A stretch of DNA of 64,000 nucleotides from Lonicera japonica (GCA_021464415.1 CM038471.1:31469234-31533233); one strand, 5' to 3'; shown: positions 11,969 to 22,652, counted from the stretch's first letter. Notes: a model not told the origin generated them from the sequence alone. Made by a program: numbers and translations.

Positions 11969-13004
11969 CTAACGAGCCCTAGGGTCAATTTTCTCATCAT
12001 GAACATGATAATAAGCCAGACATAAAAAAACGTGAATATTGTTGTAACTAGCATGAGATCTGGTCCACACCTCTATAGGTGTTTTGTATTCCACTCCCGA
12101 GCATGACAAACGATTAACCAATAACGTAGTGTAAGATAAGGCCTCTGCCCAAAATTGCTTATCCAAATTTTTGTTAAAAAATATACACCGCATATTTTCA
12201 AGGAGCGTACAATTCATCCTCTCTGTTATACCGTTATGTTAAGGTGTATCCTAAACCGTGAAGTGGTGAACACCTTCCCATTAGCAGAAATCCTTAAAAG
12301 GATCACAAGTGTACTTCCTGCCGTTGTCTGACCTGAACACTCTAATTTTCCTACCAATCTAATTTTTAACCATCGCCTTTCATTTTAAGAACACATCAAA
12401 GACCCAGTCCTTATGCTTCATGAGATAGACCCAAGTTATCCTTGACTAATTATCAACAAAAGTCACAAAGCAATTATTTTCACCCAATAATTGAGTCTTT
12501 GTAGGCCCCCAAATGTCTGTGTGCACATAATCAAATGCTCCTTTCGTGCAATGTACCCCTGTCCCAAACTTTACCTTAGTCTGTTTTTCAAGCACACAAT
12601 GCTCACAAAACTCTAGTTTGCAGTTTTTTGCGCTCTTAAGTAGCCCTTGCTTACTTAACATTGTCATAACCTTCTCCTCGGCATGACCCAATCGCATATG
12701 CCATAACCTCATCGTGTCTGTTTCTTTAGTTATAACCAAAGGAAACTCAGTCACTATGCATCCTTGAAGAAAATAGGGATTACCCTCATTCTTCCCTCGT
12801 ATCACAACCATAGCCGCAGAGAGAACTTTCAAACTTCTACCCTCGAGTATTACATGATACCCATTAGAATCAAGAGCCCCTAAAGAGATCAAATTCTTCT
12901 TCAGATCGAAAACATACCGGATATCAGCAAGAGTACGTATTACCCCGTTGTGCATCTTTAGTTGAATCGTACCAATCCCCATTATTTTACACTCATGGTC
13001 GTTT
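11969..13004 (-). pseudogene. Copia-1 integrase and end of protease
   Basis: The frame at 12446-13045 (its first codons lie in the solo LTR) carries the last part of the protease-linker region (IGTIQLKMHNG, DIRYVFDLKKNLISLG), the GAG-pre-integrase box LWHMRLGHAEEKVM with an HHCC-type zinc site (CEHCVLEKQ), and the first catalytic Asp of integrase in HTDIWGPT. The frame at 11969-12217 continues the integrase with FWAEALSYTTLLVNRL and PIEVW. Between them (12218-12445) the core with the second Asp and the Glu is broken by stops. The PR-INT order supports Ty1/copia. Confidence 0.85.
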
Positions 13005-13009
13005 CCCAT

Positions 13010-14785
13010 TGACTCGGCAAAAATAATGCAGGTTATTACACCCAATTACAGGTGGTCGGTCAAGTAATAAATACTCGGTAAGTCTAAGATTGATTCACGG
13101 GGAGGAGGGTAGTTCTTTGAGTTAGGAAAGTCTCTTTCAAGAGGAATATGAGAAAAATATGGAAAAAATGAAATTTGGAGAGAATGGAATGTAAATTGAT
13201 AGCTAAACAAACTCAGACAATATAACTAAATAAAACATAAAATTAAGACTATTCCTAAATGTAGCGAAATATTACTATGCTAAAAGCAACAAAACTAATA
13301 TAAAATTAACATGCAAAAAGGGCTAAATAAAATAACTAATAAAAACAGCGTACTAAATTAATTAAACGCGTAAAAAACTTAAACTAAAATTAAGAATAAA
13401 AAGCGTTAGGGGTATCCATAAGTTCCGGGCAACACAACGGGCAATTCGGTGGACCGGGAATCATTTTCTAATTAATTTTTCTTTAAAAATCAGCCTACCT
13501 TTCACAAGCTAATTGATTTCATAAACTCGTATTTTTCGCAATAATTCATGCATAACATGAACTATACGTACCAATACTAATTATGGAATCAATTTGCATT
13601 ACTTAATTTTATTGAAAACATTTGTTTATTAAAGTGAAGTAGTGCTTGACATTATAAAACCTTTTATTAAAACTGAGTTTAAAAATATTAAACAAAAACC
13701 ATAATTTAATTCAAAAGGTTAAAACATGATTAAAATCAAATTTGAACTAAAACGGGCGGTGAAAACACAAAATTGGTGATTTCGGTATCAAAAAGTAAGG
13801 ATTAAAACTACTATTGAAAACAGTGCACTCTAGTTTACAATTATAAAGACACGAAACTAATTAATTTAGAGAGTATAGACAACTCTTTAACTGGACCAGA
13901 TATGGTTCAGTGCAAAAACAACGATTCCAACTAGTTTGGTTCTTTTGTCAAAAATATTTTATTAAATTTACTATAAAAATATGTGATTAGCATATTAAGA
14001 TAATAATTTAATAAAAATAAGATTTATAATGACCTATTAACTTATAGAAAATTAATTATAATTGAAATTGCGTCCAAAAAATTACCTCGTCGGCATACCT
14101 GGTCTTTACAGACCCCTAACTAACGAACTAGCTAAACATATCTATTAAATTCATGGAAAATAAATTACACAAATAAAACAACGTGTCAAAGTTCATAAAT
14201 TGAAATCTTATTCATTCGTACTAGAATCTGATCTTATGGCACACGGTTCATAATTTGGCCATAACTTTGCGTTCCGAACTCTGATTGATGCAAGGTCTTC
14301 GCCTACGCGTAGCTAACTCAAATCTCTACAACTTTTATTCCTAGAGTTTTCTTCAAATTCTGCACTGATAAATACCAGAATTGAGTGGAACAGAGGCATT
14401 GTGCGCAGTGGATCTCTTCTTTAACCGACAGTTTTTCAAATTGATTCAAATGACTTTTTCTTGCTTGGGATTGCTTTATTAGCTTCTCTTAGTCTCTTCC
14501 ATCCAATCTCTTCATGCTTGAGCTTGGGAATTTCTTTCGGTTCACTTCTTGAACTCAATTTAGTTCTGAATTTGACCGACAATATGTAATTTTGAGGGAA
14601 TTTGCTTATGGATTTGTTCTTGTTCATTTTTAACCTATAAAAAGGTTAAAATGCACTAGAAATAAACATATTATCATATTTTATGATTAAAACTCAATTC
14701 TTAACAATTTAGAATAATTAGAATCAAATTCATGCATATTAATCCATCTAAATATGTATAAAAATGTAATATTTGAGCTTAATCG
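13010..14785 (-). mobile_element. Solo LTR, 1.78 kb, inside copia-1 protease
   Basis: The copia protease is split between MGD (14790) and MGND (13005), and the sequence CCCAT is present at both borders (13005-13009 and 14786-14790), a 5-bp target duplication. The insert starts TGACTCGG and ends TTAATCG, so the final CA has probably mutated to CG. On the - strand it begins CGATTAAGCTCAAATATTAC, resembling the start of the solo LTR at 18034-19818, and both have almost the same length. This suggests a shared Ty3/gypsy (Tat/Ogre-like) family and - orientation, by inference. No coding domain was seen inside. Confidence 0.75.
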
Positions 14786-14790
14786 CCCAT

Positions 14791-15761
14791 AAAAACTTTG
14801 CCCCCGTCAACCTCGATAAAGGTGTGGAACAATTTCTAATTTAGGCACATGTAATACGAGCACCCGTTATCCAAGATCCATGCTCGAAAAGCTAACCTGT
14901 GGAGTCACAACCAGCATTCTCTCGAAATCCTCATTCTTTGGTGCCGTTACGGCGTTCGCATTTTCTATCGCATCGTTATTATCTCAACCACCATTTGTTT
15001 TGTTTGGACACTCCTGACGCACGTATCCAAGTGTCTTGCATTTGTGAAAATTATCTTATTCTTATCAGTCGGTCCTTGAGATTTCGACCGCGACGTTTTT
15101 CGATTTTTCCATTTCTTATTATCACTTTTTCCCCTAGTGAATAGCGCATTCGAGTTGGATTCTCCCCTTTCTTTCAAGCTCTTTTCATTAGCCAAGATGG
15201 CCGACGATACCAAATCGTAGGTCATATTTTCCTCCTTATTTATAAGCGTAGTAGTTAGATGATCATAGAATTTCGGGAGCTAATTAAAAAGCAAATCCCG
15301 TTCTCCTCATTATCAATCCCGACGTCTAACCCTTGCAAATATAAGATTATCTTATTGAACCCATCGAGATGATCGTTCATGGATGTATACCTCAAAAATT
15401 CATACCGAAATAATTTATTTTTCAAGTACAGACGATTCTCGATATTATTCGTCATATACTGATCCTCGAGTTTCTTCCAAATTATTAAGTCAGATGTTTC
15501 ATGCATCACATGCTACATCACATTTGGAGAAAGGTAGAAACGAATTGTACTACATGCCTGCCTATCATATTCAGCCCAATCAGCGTTAGACCACTTATCG
15601 GGCTTAACTTTATTCCCCAACAATGCTTTGTGCAAACATTGTTTAACAAGGATGTCAGACATCTGGCACTGCCACATTGCAAAATCCGTCTTCTTCCTAT
15701 CAAATATCTCTATATTGAATTTGATCGCGGCCATCACCTTAAGAGTAGATGCTCCCTTCAA
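14791..15761 (-). pseudogene. Copia-1 gag and start of protease
   Basis: Three - strand frames form a copia Gag. The frame 15513-15761 includes KFNIEIFDRKKTDFAMWQCQM. The frame 15255-15509 includes MHETSDLIIWKKLEDQYM and LFRYEFLRYTSMNDHL. The frame 14965-15225 includes MTYDLVSSAILANEKSLK and a basic stretch. A zinc knuckle of the form CKTLGYVRQEC lies at about 15000-15035 in a shifted frame. The protease start WILDNGCSYYMC follows at about 14850-14890, where the catalytic D-S-G reads D-N-G. Frameshifts or stops fall at 15510, 15250 and about 15010. Confidence 0.85.
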
Positions 15762-15851
15762 AGGTGACTAATTCGCCACCTTGTCACCCCCTTCTATTGT
15801 ATCAACATAAGACACCTCTAACTATTATACAATTATCCTAAAGAATAACTT

Positions 15852-15866
15852 GCCTTTGATACAAAA
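15852..15866 (-). promoter_or_regulatory. Copia-1 primer-binding site (degenerate tRNA-iMet)
   Basis: Immediately inside the 5' LTR the - strand reads TTTTGTATCAAAGGC, matching the plant initiator-tRNA complement TGGTATCAGAGC with several substitutions. Its position next to the LTR end ACAACA fits a primer-binding site. Confidence 0.6.
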
Positions 15867-15867
15867 T

Positions 15868-16384
15868 TGTTGTGCTAAGATACTGCTAGAACAAACCATA
15901 GCACAAGCGTAGAATTGACCGGACAATTATTCGTATAGTAATTAAAGAAACAAGCACCACTAATACTCAAGCAATAAGAAAAATAAGAGATTAAAGAAGA
16001 AAATAACTAACCAACTGTTCAAGCAATTAGGTGGTATCGGCAAAACCGCCACTAATCCACCAGGTGATAGCTATTATTGATGAGACCAATTTCGAGTACA
16101 AAAAAAACCCTAGCTGCTAATTAGAGCTCTCGATGGTATTATTTCTCAAATATACTCTCTAATTTAGCTAGTAAACAATACAATACAACTCACAAATAAA
16201 ACCTATAACAAGGGTGCTATTTATAGGGTATAAATCTTATGGTTCAAGGATTGCACAAAACCAAAACCTACTAGAAATTGGATAATACAAATCCAACTAG
16301 GAATTGGACAATACAAAGCCAATTAAAAATTGGACAGTAAAAAACCAAATAGGAATATGATTCCTGCACAGAGCCAAATCTTCA
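15868..16384 (-). repeat. Copia-1 5' LTR
   Basis: This is the direct-repeat partner of 6080-6600, with the same terminal strings (TGTTGTGCTAAG and AAATCTTCA on the + strand). Homology stops exactly at both ends, which sets the LTR borders. It contains the same TATA-like CTATTTATAGGG (about 16219-16230) as the other LTR. Confidence 0.9.
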
Positions 16385-16631
16385 AAAGGTAGAAATTTGA
16401 ATTGATTAATTATTATATTTAGAAAGTGAGGGGTCAAAATTAAAACATATTAATAGATGATCTATGTATTAATGAGGAGGAATACGAACTTTTTTTTTGT
16501 TTAGATTTATTTCACTGCATTTTTTTTCTTCTTTTTCTTCTTTTTCTTCTTCTTATCTTTGTTGTCTTGTCTTGTTAGTTTTAAGGTAATTGGCTGACTT
16601 TTTTGTCAACTATAAAAAATGTCACGAGTCA
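16385..16631. other. Gene-less stretch with CTT microsatellite
   Basis: No gene. A pyrimidine-rich CTT/TTC microsatellite lies at about 16521-16556. Confidence 0.5.
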
Positions 16632-16911
16632 CACAACACCAAAACGTGTGATCAACAACATTTTAAAAAAAATTATAAAAGTCCAGAACACTTATAACTT
16701 TTATAAGTGTTCTATGCACTTAATAAAAATTTATTACGGTTTTGTCAGGGTAAATGATGGACTTTAGCACTTATATTTTTATAAGTAATAGTTCTTGACA
16801 CTTAAAAAAAAATAGTAAGTGGGTAGAATATAAATGTCCTGAACACTTACAAAAGCTATTTGCAAGTGTCTAGAACACTTACATATGACCTATTTTGGTG
16901 TTATGTCGTAG
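16632..16911. mobile_element. MITE-like element with ACACCAAAA terminal inverted repeat
   Basis: The left end contains ACACCAAAA (about 16637-16646) and the right end TTTTGGTGT (about 16892-16900). The interior is a series of inverted copies of GAACACTTA and its complement (about 16688-16885), so the strand can fold extensively. There is no coding content. The target duplication could not be fixed. Confidence 0.5.
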
Positions 16912-17146
16912 AGGTCTATCTGAACTTTTGTTTAGTACTTTTGGTGTTGAGGCCAGGAATTATTTTTTTCCTCTTATTTAATAGTAACTTATTATTTTTA
17001 TTTAATATATATTATATTAATGATATGTCCGTGCTCTATATTTTTGAAAATTGTGGTGTCTCGTTTCTCATGATTCATAACTCTCAAGTCCCGACTCATC
17101 TGTAGGCCCAAACAAACGATTCAGGATTCACTGAACTAAAAGATTA

Positions 17147-17478
17147 AGGTTATATTATGGGTGATATGTCCACTCCACAAAACACTTGGTTTCACTCCTA
17201 CTTTTTTCGGTCCTTGAGAAGCTAGTAATGTGCATGTTATTCGATCTCGATAATCGAGTATAAACTTGACAATGCCTTACTCGACTCCTAAGTACGAAGT
17301 ATATAGGCTTATACTCAGCCAAATAAAAATGAGTATCACCCCTCATGTCAATGGAGATGGTGATGGGCGGATTTATTCAAAGGGAAGGTTGGGCAAGTGC
17401 CCCACTCAAATGTTTATAACTAAAAATTCTACCTCATGTAATGGGCAATTAATAAAAATTTAAGCAACAAAAATGTGT
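17147..17478 (+). repeat. Dispersed repeat R, copy 2
   Basis: Direct-orientation partner of 5417-5790. Copies 1 and 2 flank copia-1 at a distance, but outer sequences do not continue across them, so they are not shown to be ends of one element. Short open frames in both copies are not conserved between them. Confidence 0.6.
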
Positions 17479-17845
17479 AATTATTTGTCTGGTGGTTATA
17501 TATCTAACTCAAAAATAAATTTAATTTAGTGACGTTTTGTAGGTGATTTATGTGACACTTCGAAAAAAAACTCAACAATTGAGAATAACCATATCTATAT
17601 CCTTGAGAAAAGTATTTTAAATTTTATAAATTACTCCAATTCTTTTAATTTTCAATTACAGTATTGTCTAAATCTTAAAATTATACCGGTGCAATATTTG
17701 CATCATTTCTAGAAGTAACTGCATTATTTCTACAACAAAAGAATATATTTTGGTCTTATTTTTTAAACATGACGAAATTGTTAAACACACATAATGTCAA
17801 ACACACAAGTGAGTAGTTAATTAATTTTACATGTTAAATGTACAT
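17479..17845. other. Gene-less AT-rich stretch
   Basis: I see nothing here besides AT-rich DNA leading up to the GTATA target site of copia-2 at 17846-17850. Confidence 0.5.
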
Positions 17846-17850
17846 GTATA

Positions 17851-19850
17851 AGTCAAATATTCTAGAGAGAGAGAATTTGAGAGAATATATTGTATTAAAT
17901 TATCAACTTAATACAGAAAACCCTTTATATAGGGCATGAATGAAATATAAGAAAGGAAACCTAATTAACCCTAATCTCCAACACAAGAAAGGAAACTAAT
18001 ACAAAAGGAAACTATACAATGTGAACACGTATATGTTGCGCGTCTCTAGTCGTTTTAAGACAGCAAACAAAAACCCTTATCTACAAAAATCTAATTAGGA
18101 GTAGTAAAGTGAAAAAATAAAGGGTCAATCCAAATCTCGGGGGAAGAAATTGAAGATTATAGAAAAAATTTAAGATTGCCAAATTAAAACCAATTACATT
18201 TTGGAAAGTCTTTTTTCTTTTTTTTAATTAAAATTAAAATTAAAAAATAACTAATTATCAATTCACAAGGGAGATTAATCAAATATTGAGAGAGATCAAG
18301 GGTTAAGAATCCACCACAAATTACTTTAATTTAACTATTTTTATTACCACATATATGTACCCAAGATAAAATAGAAATTATAATTTACTTAAATACTTAA
18401 GAGTCACTTATGGTATGTAGCATGATCTTAATATTCAAGTAAAGTAGTAATTTCAAGATATAACTTTAAAACCAATTTTTATCTTTTAAATCTTTTGTAA
18501 AATCCATTTTTCTTCTTTTATAAAAATAATAACATCGATTAAAGTAAGCTTCCAATGAACCACCAGTTAAGAAAAACACAAAGGTTCAACATCCATCCAT
18601 ATTAACAATTAAAGTTTACAAGCAAATTTAGTGATTAAAATCAACTCAAGAAAATTCTATGGTGTGTAGTTTGTTTCTCAAGTCAATAATCACAGTAAAT
18701 TAGATTGCCTTTTTTTTGAGGTCAATCAAAAGGATTTTTTTTATTAAATTAAGCACATAGGTACTATATGCAATAATATAAGTTAAATTAAATATTGGAG
18801 TTTCATCTCTCCCTTTGAAAGGAAATTAGCCTTCCATCATCAATATTGAACACAAGAATGATATTAAATAAAATTTCATTGCTCAATTAAAATATTAATC
18901 TCAATATCAAAGAGGAATTACAAAATAATAATAAAAACTGCAATAAATAGAACTCTCCTTAAAATTTAGAACTCCAGTTGAATGACTCTTTTGGCGGTGG
19001 TGCGTGCGGCTTATTCTCTCTCTATCTCACAAGTTTATTTCTCTCTTGTGGTTGCGTGTTTAGAATAGGGACTAAAGGCCTTTATTTATAGGTGTAAGGA
19101 ATAGGGTTTAAGGGGTGAAATATGGAAGGCTTAAAAAAGGAATTAATTTAGATGGAGTGGAGAGCAAGAAAGTGGCCGGATGACGACTAGGAATTTACGA
19201 ATGGAAGGTGCTTGATAAGGTAAATGAGAGAATGGGCTTAGTTGATAGGATGATTAAAAAGATGGGCTGCTGGAGAATATTTAATTGGGCTTCCATTATG
19301 GATACTGAGATAAATGGTTTGGGAGAGGGCCTATAAGAGAGAAATACACTCATTTATGTGGTTGTTCGCATGTAGTAGGTTTAGGGCATTTTTTCACTAT
19401 CAAGAAGCTAGAATCTGAAGATTGTCAAAACACGAAAGTTATAGCCCTTTGAGTCTTATTTCCAACCATATATAGCACGCAAAATTCTGAGTTTTAAGCA
19501 CCAAGTTATGATCAAAATACCAAGATGTCACCTAAATGATCAAAAGCAGATTTTTCGCACACTTAAATATTAATGCACTTTTTCTTGGATTTGGACTTTC
19601 AGACCTCTTAGAACATGATCAATCATCAATTTCAAGCTTGCCATTGCTTCTGGATACATCTTTGCTCCTTTGTTAATTAAATTTGGCACAAAATTACGCT
19701 ATTTTCACTTTTCACTTAAAAAGCAAACAAAATATGATATTAGCATAGTTTAGGCAATAATAACGGACTACCAAGAAGCTTTTAGGGTATAAAATATGGC
19801 ATTTTTGGGTGTTTATCAGTATACAATCCTAAAATAGACTCACGTTAACA
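17851..19850 (-). repeat. Copia-2 3' LTR, interrupted by a solo LTR
   Basis: The LTR runs from AGTCAAATATT to CACGTTAACA on the + strand. Without the 18034-19818 insert and one copy of its target duplication it is about 210 bp, and it matches 39556-39739 closely. It contains CCCTTTATATAGGGC (17921-17935), a TATA-like core. On the element strand it starts TGTTAACG but ends GACT rather than CA. Confidence 0.9.
18034..19818 (-). mobile_element. Solo LTR, 1.79 kb, inside copia-2 3' LTR
   Basis: The insert starts TGTTGCGCGTCTC and ends GGGTGTTTATCA, flanked by GTATA at 18029-18033 and 19819-19823. The intact partner LTR at 39556-39739 shows the uninterrupted sequence, confirming the borders. On the - strand it begins TGATAAACACCCAAAAATG, a start typical of long Ty3/gypsy LTRs of the Tat/Ogre/Athila group (inference). 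No internal domain or second LTR is present. Confidence 0.88.
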
Positions 19851-19866
19851 CTCCCCTCAAGTTGGG
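19851..19866 (-). promoter_or_regulatory. Copia-2 polypurine tract
   Basis: The - strand reads CCAACTTGAGGGGAG directly before the LTR start TGTTAACG. A purine run abutting the 3' LTR is the expected plus-strand priming site. Confidence 0.8.
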
Positions 19867-20219
19867 GCATATACATCAACCATGCCCAACTTGCTCAGTG
19901 AGTCGTAAAACATTTTTTTGGAACTCCCTTTTATGAGGATATCTGCAAGCTACTCTTCAATTGAAATAAAAGGAAAGTTAATAAGGTTGGCATCTAACTT
20001 TTCTTTTCTGAAATGACGATCAACCTCGACATGGTTAGTACGATCATGCTGCATTGGATTCTAGGATATATTAATAGATGCCTTGTTGTTATAGTACAAC
20101 TGTATAGCATTTTTAAGTTCAAAACCTAAATCATATATCAAATTTCTCAACCACACAATTCAAATATTCCATGAGTTATACCTATATACTTAGCCTTAGT
20201 ACTCGATTTAGTCACAACT

Positions 20220-20580
20220 TTTTGCTTCTTGCTCTTCCTTGTAACAAGATTACCTCTTACAAAGGTTAAGTATCATGATGTTAACCTTCTATAAGTAATA
20301 TTCCCGGCCCAATCTATATTTATAAAGCCACAAACTTCGAGACAGTCATTGTGTTTAGAAAACATCACTCTTCTCCCAGGAGATGCTTTCAAGTATCTCA
20401 AAATTCTGACTACAGTATCCATGTGACTCTCATTCGGATTGTGCACGAACTGACTGACCACACTAAGGCATATGCTACATCTGGTCTAGGATGGGCCAAA
20501 TAAATTAAACAACCAACCAATCTCTGATGACGAGCACTATCAGTAGGTATCTGGTCTTCTATTGCGCCTAAAATCTCTAT
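20220..20580 (-). pseudogene. Copia-2 RNase H / RT end, fragment
   Basis: The - strand frame 20273-20461 includes VSQFVHNPNESHMDTVVRILRYLK and a degraded GFINIDWAG, corresponding to the copia RNase H start. Upstream on the element strand (20470-20575) is IPTDSARHQRLVG followed by LIYLAHPRPDVAYAL, the usual RT to RNase H connection. The frame shifts between the two pieces, and the nad2 fragment cuts the upstream end near 20580. Confidence 0.8.
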
Positions 20581-20583
20581 TTC

Positions 20584-20845
20584 TGCTAATTTTTCACGTG
20601 TTTCTATTTATGGTTCGTATGGAGCTACATTGCAACAAATTTTCTTTTTCTGCAGCATTGCTTCTATGATCTTAGGAGCATTGGCCGCCATGGCCCAAAC
20701 GAAAGTTTAAAGACTTTTAGCTCATAGTTCAATTGGACATGTAGGTTATATTCATACTGGTTTCTCATGTGGAACCATAGAAGGAATTCAATCACTACTT
20801 ATTGGTATCTTTATTTATGCATAAATGACAATGGATACTTTACTA
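20584..20845 (+). pseudogene. nad2: Mitochondrial nad2 fragment (NUMT)
   Basis: The + strand translates to an internal segment of NADH dehydrogenase subunit 2, a proton-pumping membrane subunit of respiratory complex I. It includes IYGSYGATLQQIFFF, SMILGALAAMAQTKV, RLLAHSSIGHVGY and GTIEGIQSLLIGIFIYA. Two in-frame stops (about 20717 and 20832) each replace a codon of a normally open gene, so it is non-functional. It sits between copia-2 segments that are normally adjacent, and so was captured as filler or inserted into the retrotransposon. Plastid ndhB was considered, but its equivalent region has a different sequence around this motif. The fragment covers roughly 87 codons. Confidence 0.85.
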
Positions 20846-21911
20846 AGCAGTGATTATGTTCTTGCAATCCATCATACCAGTCTCTGCTGAAGAAATTCAG
20901 GGATCATATTGCCTAGGTTGATTTTAGGGTTTTTATCAAAAATAATTTAAAATTTAATAAGCGGAATTAAAATCCTAGGTCTAATTAATTTTATTGTCGA
21001 AACCTGTGTTGTGTTGTCTAACAATTATATTAATTAATCAACACAAGAATCAATCGCACAACATCAGGAATTTATGAGGTATCCCTACTTGCGTAGGACT
21101 AATCCTCGGGATTAACCGACAGTGCTTCACTACGATCAAAATGGAATTACAAACTGATGACTTACAAAAATTGATTCCCCACAATTTACGCAACAATCCC
21201 GTCAATCCCTTGAACGTAGAATCCAACCGTAGCTGGCTTAGCGTAGCGCTTCCCACCTTTTCGTTTTATCCATCGCCTCCTTCTACGACTTGATCACAAT
21301 CCTGTACCCCCTGTCTGTAATCTCCTTTATCGTGCGTTAGCCACTTTGCTCACCTCGTTTCCAATTGCAACTGAAGACACTCCCGCAAGACCGTGAATGT
21401 GTGCAACCCTAGTTCTTAAAATTAAAGAATAATAAAATCTCCTATGGCATGTAAACAAAGTTAGGTGATATTTCAAAATTCTCAAAAATTGATTCTAGTG
21501 TTTGAATTTTTTTTGCCTTAAAAAACTCTCTAGAATCATTTATTTTTTGAGCCAAACTAATGGTTATATTTATAGAAAAATATAAAATCAAAATCATTTT
21601 TAAAATAAGTTAAAAATATTAAAAAATAATTTTTTGCAAAAAAAATACGTGCTCTAAAAAATAATACCGAACTGATATAGGTCGAAAAAGTGTGGACTGG
21701 TCCAAAATCTTGAAAAGCAATTTCGTGGGAAAATTATTGCTAGACCGGTACACATTTCAGGTGGCCTTGAGTTAAATAGGGTTGGCCCACAATCATCAAA
21801 GCTACGCAGGAAATAAGAAAGGGCACGTGGGTGTGTTTTTTGGAGTTCTTTTTATGACTAAGGCACTTTTACAACTTATTTGTAAAAATAAGGTAGTTTT
21901 CTACTTATTTG

Positions 21912-21920
21912 TATAAATAA
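21912..21920 (+). promoter_or_regulatory. TATA-like box upstream of viral primer site
   Basis: TATAAATAA lies 120 bp before the primer-binding site, near the left edge of the viral DNA. Two imperfect copies of AAATAAGGT(A/G) surround it (21887-21924). It could drive a pregenomic RNA, but no poly(A) signal lies at the usual distance downstream; the nearest AATAAA is at 22295, inside ORF1. Confidence 0.4.
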
Positions 21921-22039
21921 GGTGATTTAGACTTTTTGTCTTTATTAGACAATTTTAGAAATTGGACTTTAGTCCTTAGACTTGGTTATAAATTAATTTG
22001 TAACCCCTCAGATTTAGAAAGACGAGTAAAACCCCGTTT

Positions 22040-22050
22040 TGGTATCAGAG
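22040..22050 (+). promoter_or_regulatory. Viral primer-binding site (tRNA-iMet)
   Basis: TGGTATCAGAG matches the first 11 nt of the plant initiator-tRNA-Met complement used to prime minus-strand synthesis in Caulimoviridae. It marks position 1 of the viral genome by convention. ORF1 opens 107 nt further on. Confidence 0.85.
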
Positions 22051-22157
22051 GTAGTGAGTTATCCCAAACTCCTTTCCTCACAGACTTCAAACAATAGAAG
22101 TAATTCAGCTAGATGCCCTTGGGAATATTCCCTCGCATCTACACCTCTATTTTTTGA

Positions 22158-22652
22158 ACAAATCCAGACTACCAACCAATTCCGACTCACCACATCGGAA
22201 CAGAAGGGTGTTTAACGATACAGATTAAAGGTTGTTCACACAAAGAACATATACCTTTAAAACACTCAGAAAGTAAGCAGGTTATTGCAGGAGCAATAAA
22301 TTGCTTATTAGACCAAAACCAATATTTATTATTAGTTTTGCAACAGACTCATATTGATCTCCAAAAGATCAAATCAGACATCCAGCTTCTGGATTTACAG
22401 ACCAAAAATAATACTAGACTAATTAAAGAATTAGACCAACAAATCCCTTCGGATTTTGTTACTACGTTGAGAGAAATCCTCAACACAACTAGAGAAACAA
22501 AGAATATTTGCAAAGAGCAAAATCCTTCTCTAGAGACAAAGGTTGACGAATTATCAAAGCATATTCGCCAATTAGACATTGAGCTCAAGAAATTATCCTC
22601 TGAGCAGTCTAAGATTATACCTAGACTACACAACTATATTCCAGAAATATAA
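22158..22652 (+). CDS. Viral ORF1, coiled-coil protein without AUG start
   Basis: The frame is open from just after a TGA at 22155 to TAA at 22650-22652, about 164 codons, and contains no ATG near its beginning. The C-terminal 100 residues are rich in charged heptads (for example LSKHIRQLDIELKKLSSEQ), predicting a coiled coil. The position directly after the primer site matches ORF1 of badnaviruses and tungroviruses; rice tungro bacilliform virus ORF1 is known to start at a non-AUG codon. The stop lies 2 nt before the ATG of ORF2, the tight spacing usual for polycistronic caulimovirid RNA. Function is unknown. A start codon cannot be chosen from sequence alone. Confidence 0.65.
   Translation, partial: TNPDYQPIPTHHIGTEGCLTIQIKGCSHKEHIPLKHSESKQVIAGAINCLLDQNQYLLLVLQQTHIDLQKIKSDIQLLDLQTKNNTRLIKELDQQIPSDFVTTLREILNTTRETKNICKEQNPSLETKVDELSKHIRQLDIELKKLSSEQSKIIPRLHNYIPEI

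Larger units (their letters stand above)
6080..16384 (-). mobile_element. Copia-1: Ty1/copia retrotransposon, nested insertions, defective
   Basis: Two direct LTRs (6080-6600 and 15868-16384) bound a - strand copia element. Read from right to left it has a 5' LTR, a degenerate tRNA-Met primer site, Gag, protease, integrase, RT and RNase H. The gene order PR-INT-RT-RH is diagnostic of Ty1/copia. Subtracting the two nested solo LTRs and their target duplications leaves about 5.27 kb, a normal length for the superfamily. Outer flanks are AAATG and AAAGG, a probable 5-bp target duplication with one mismatch. All reading frames carry stops. LTR divergence by eye is substantial, so insertion is not recent. 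Confidence 0.9.

Noticed and set aside
20584..20845. Plastid ndhB fragment
   Set aside because: The motif set (MAQTKV, GTIEGIQSLLIGIFIYA) fits mitochondrial nad2; the plastid subunit differs around the corresponding SMILG region.
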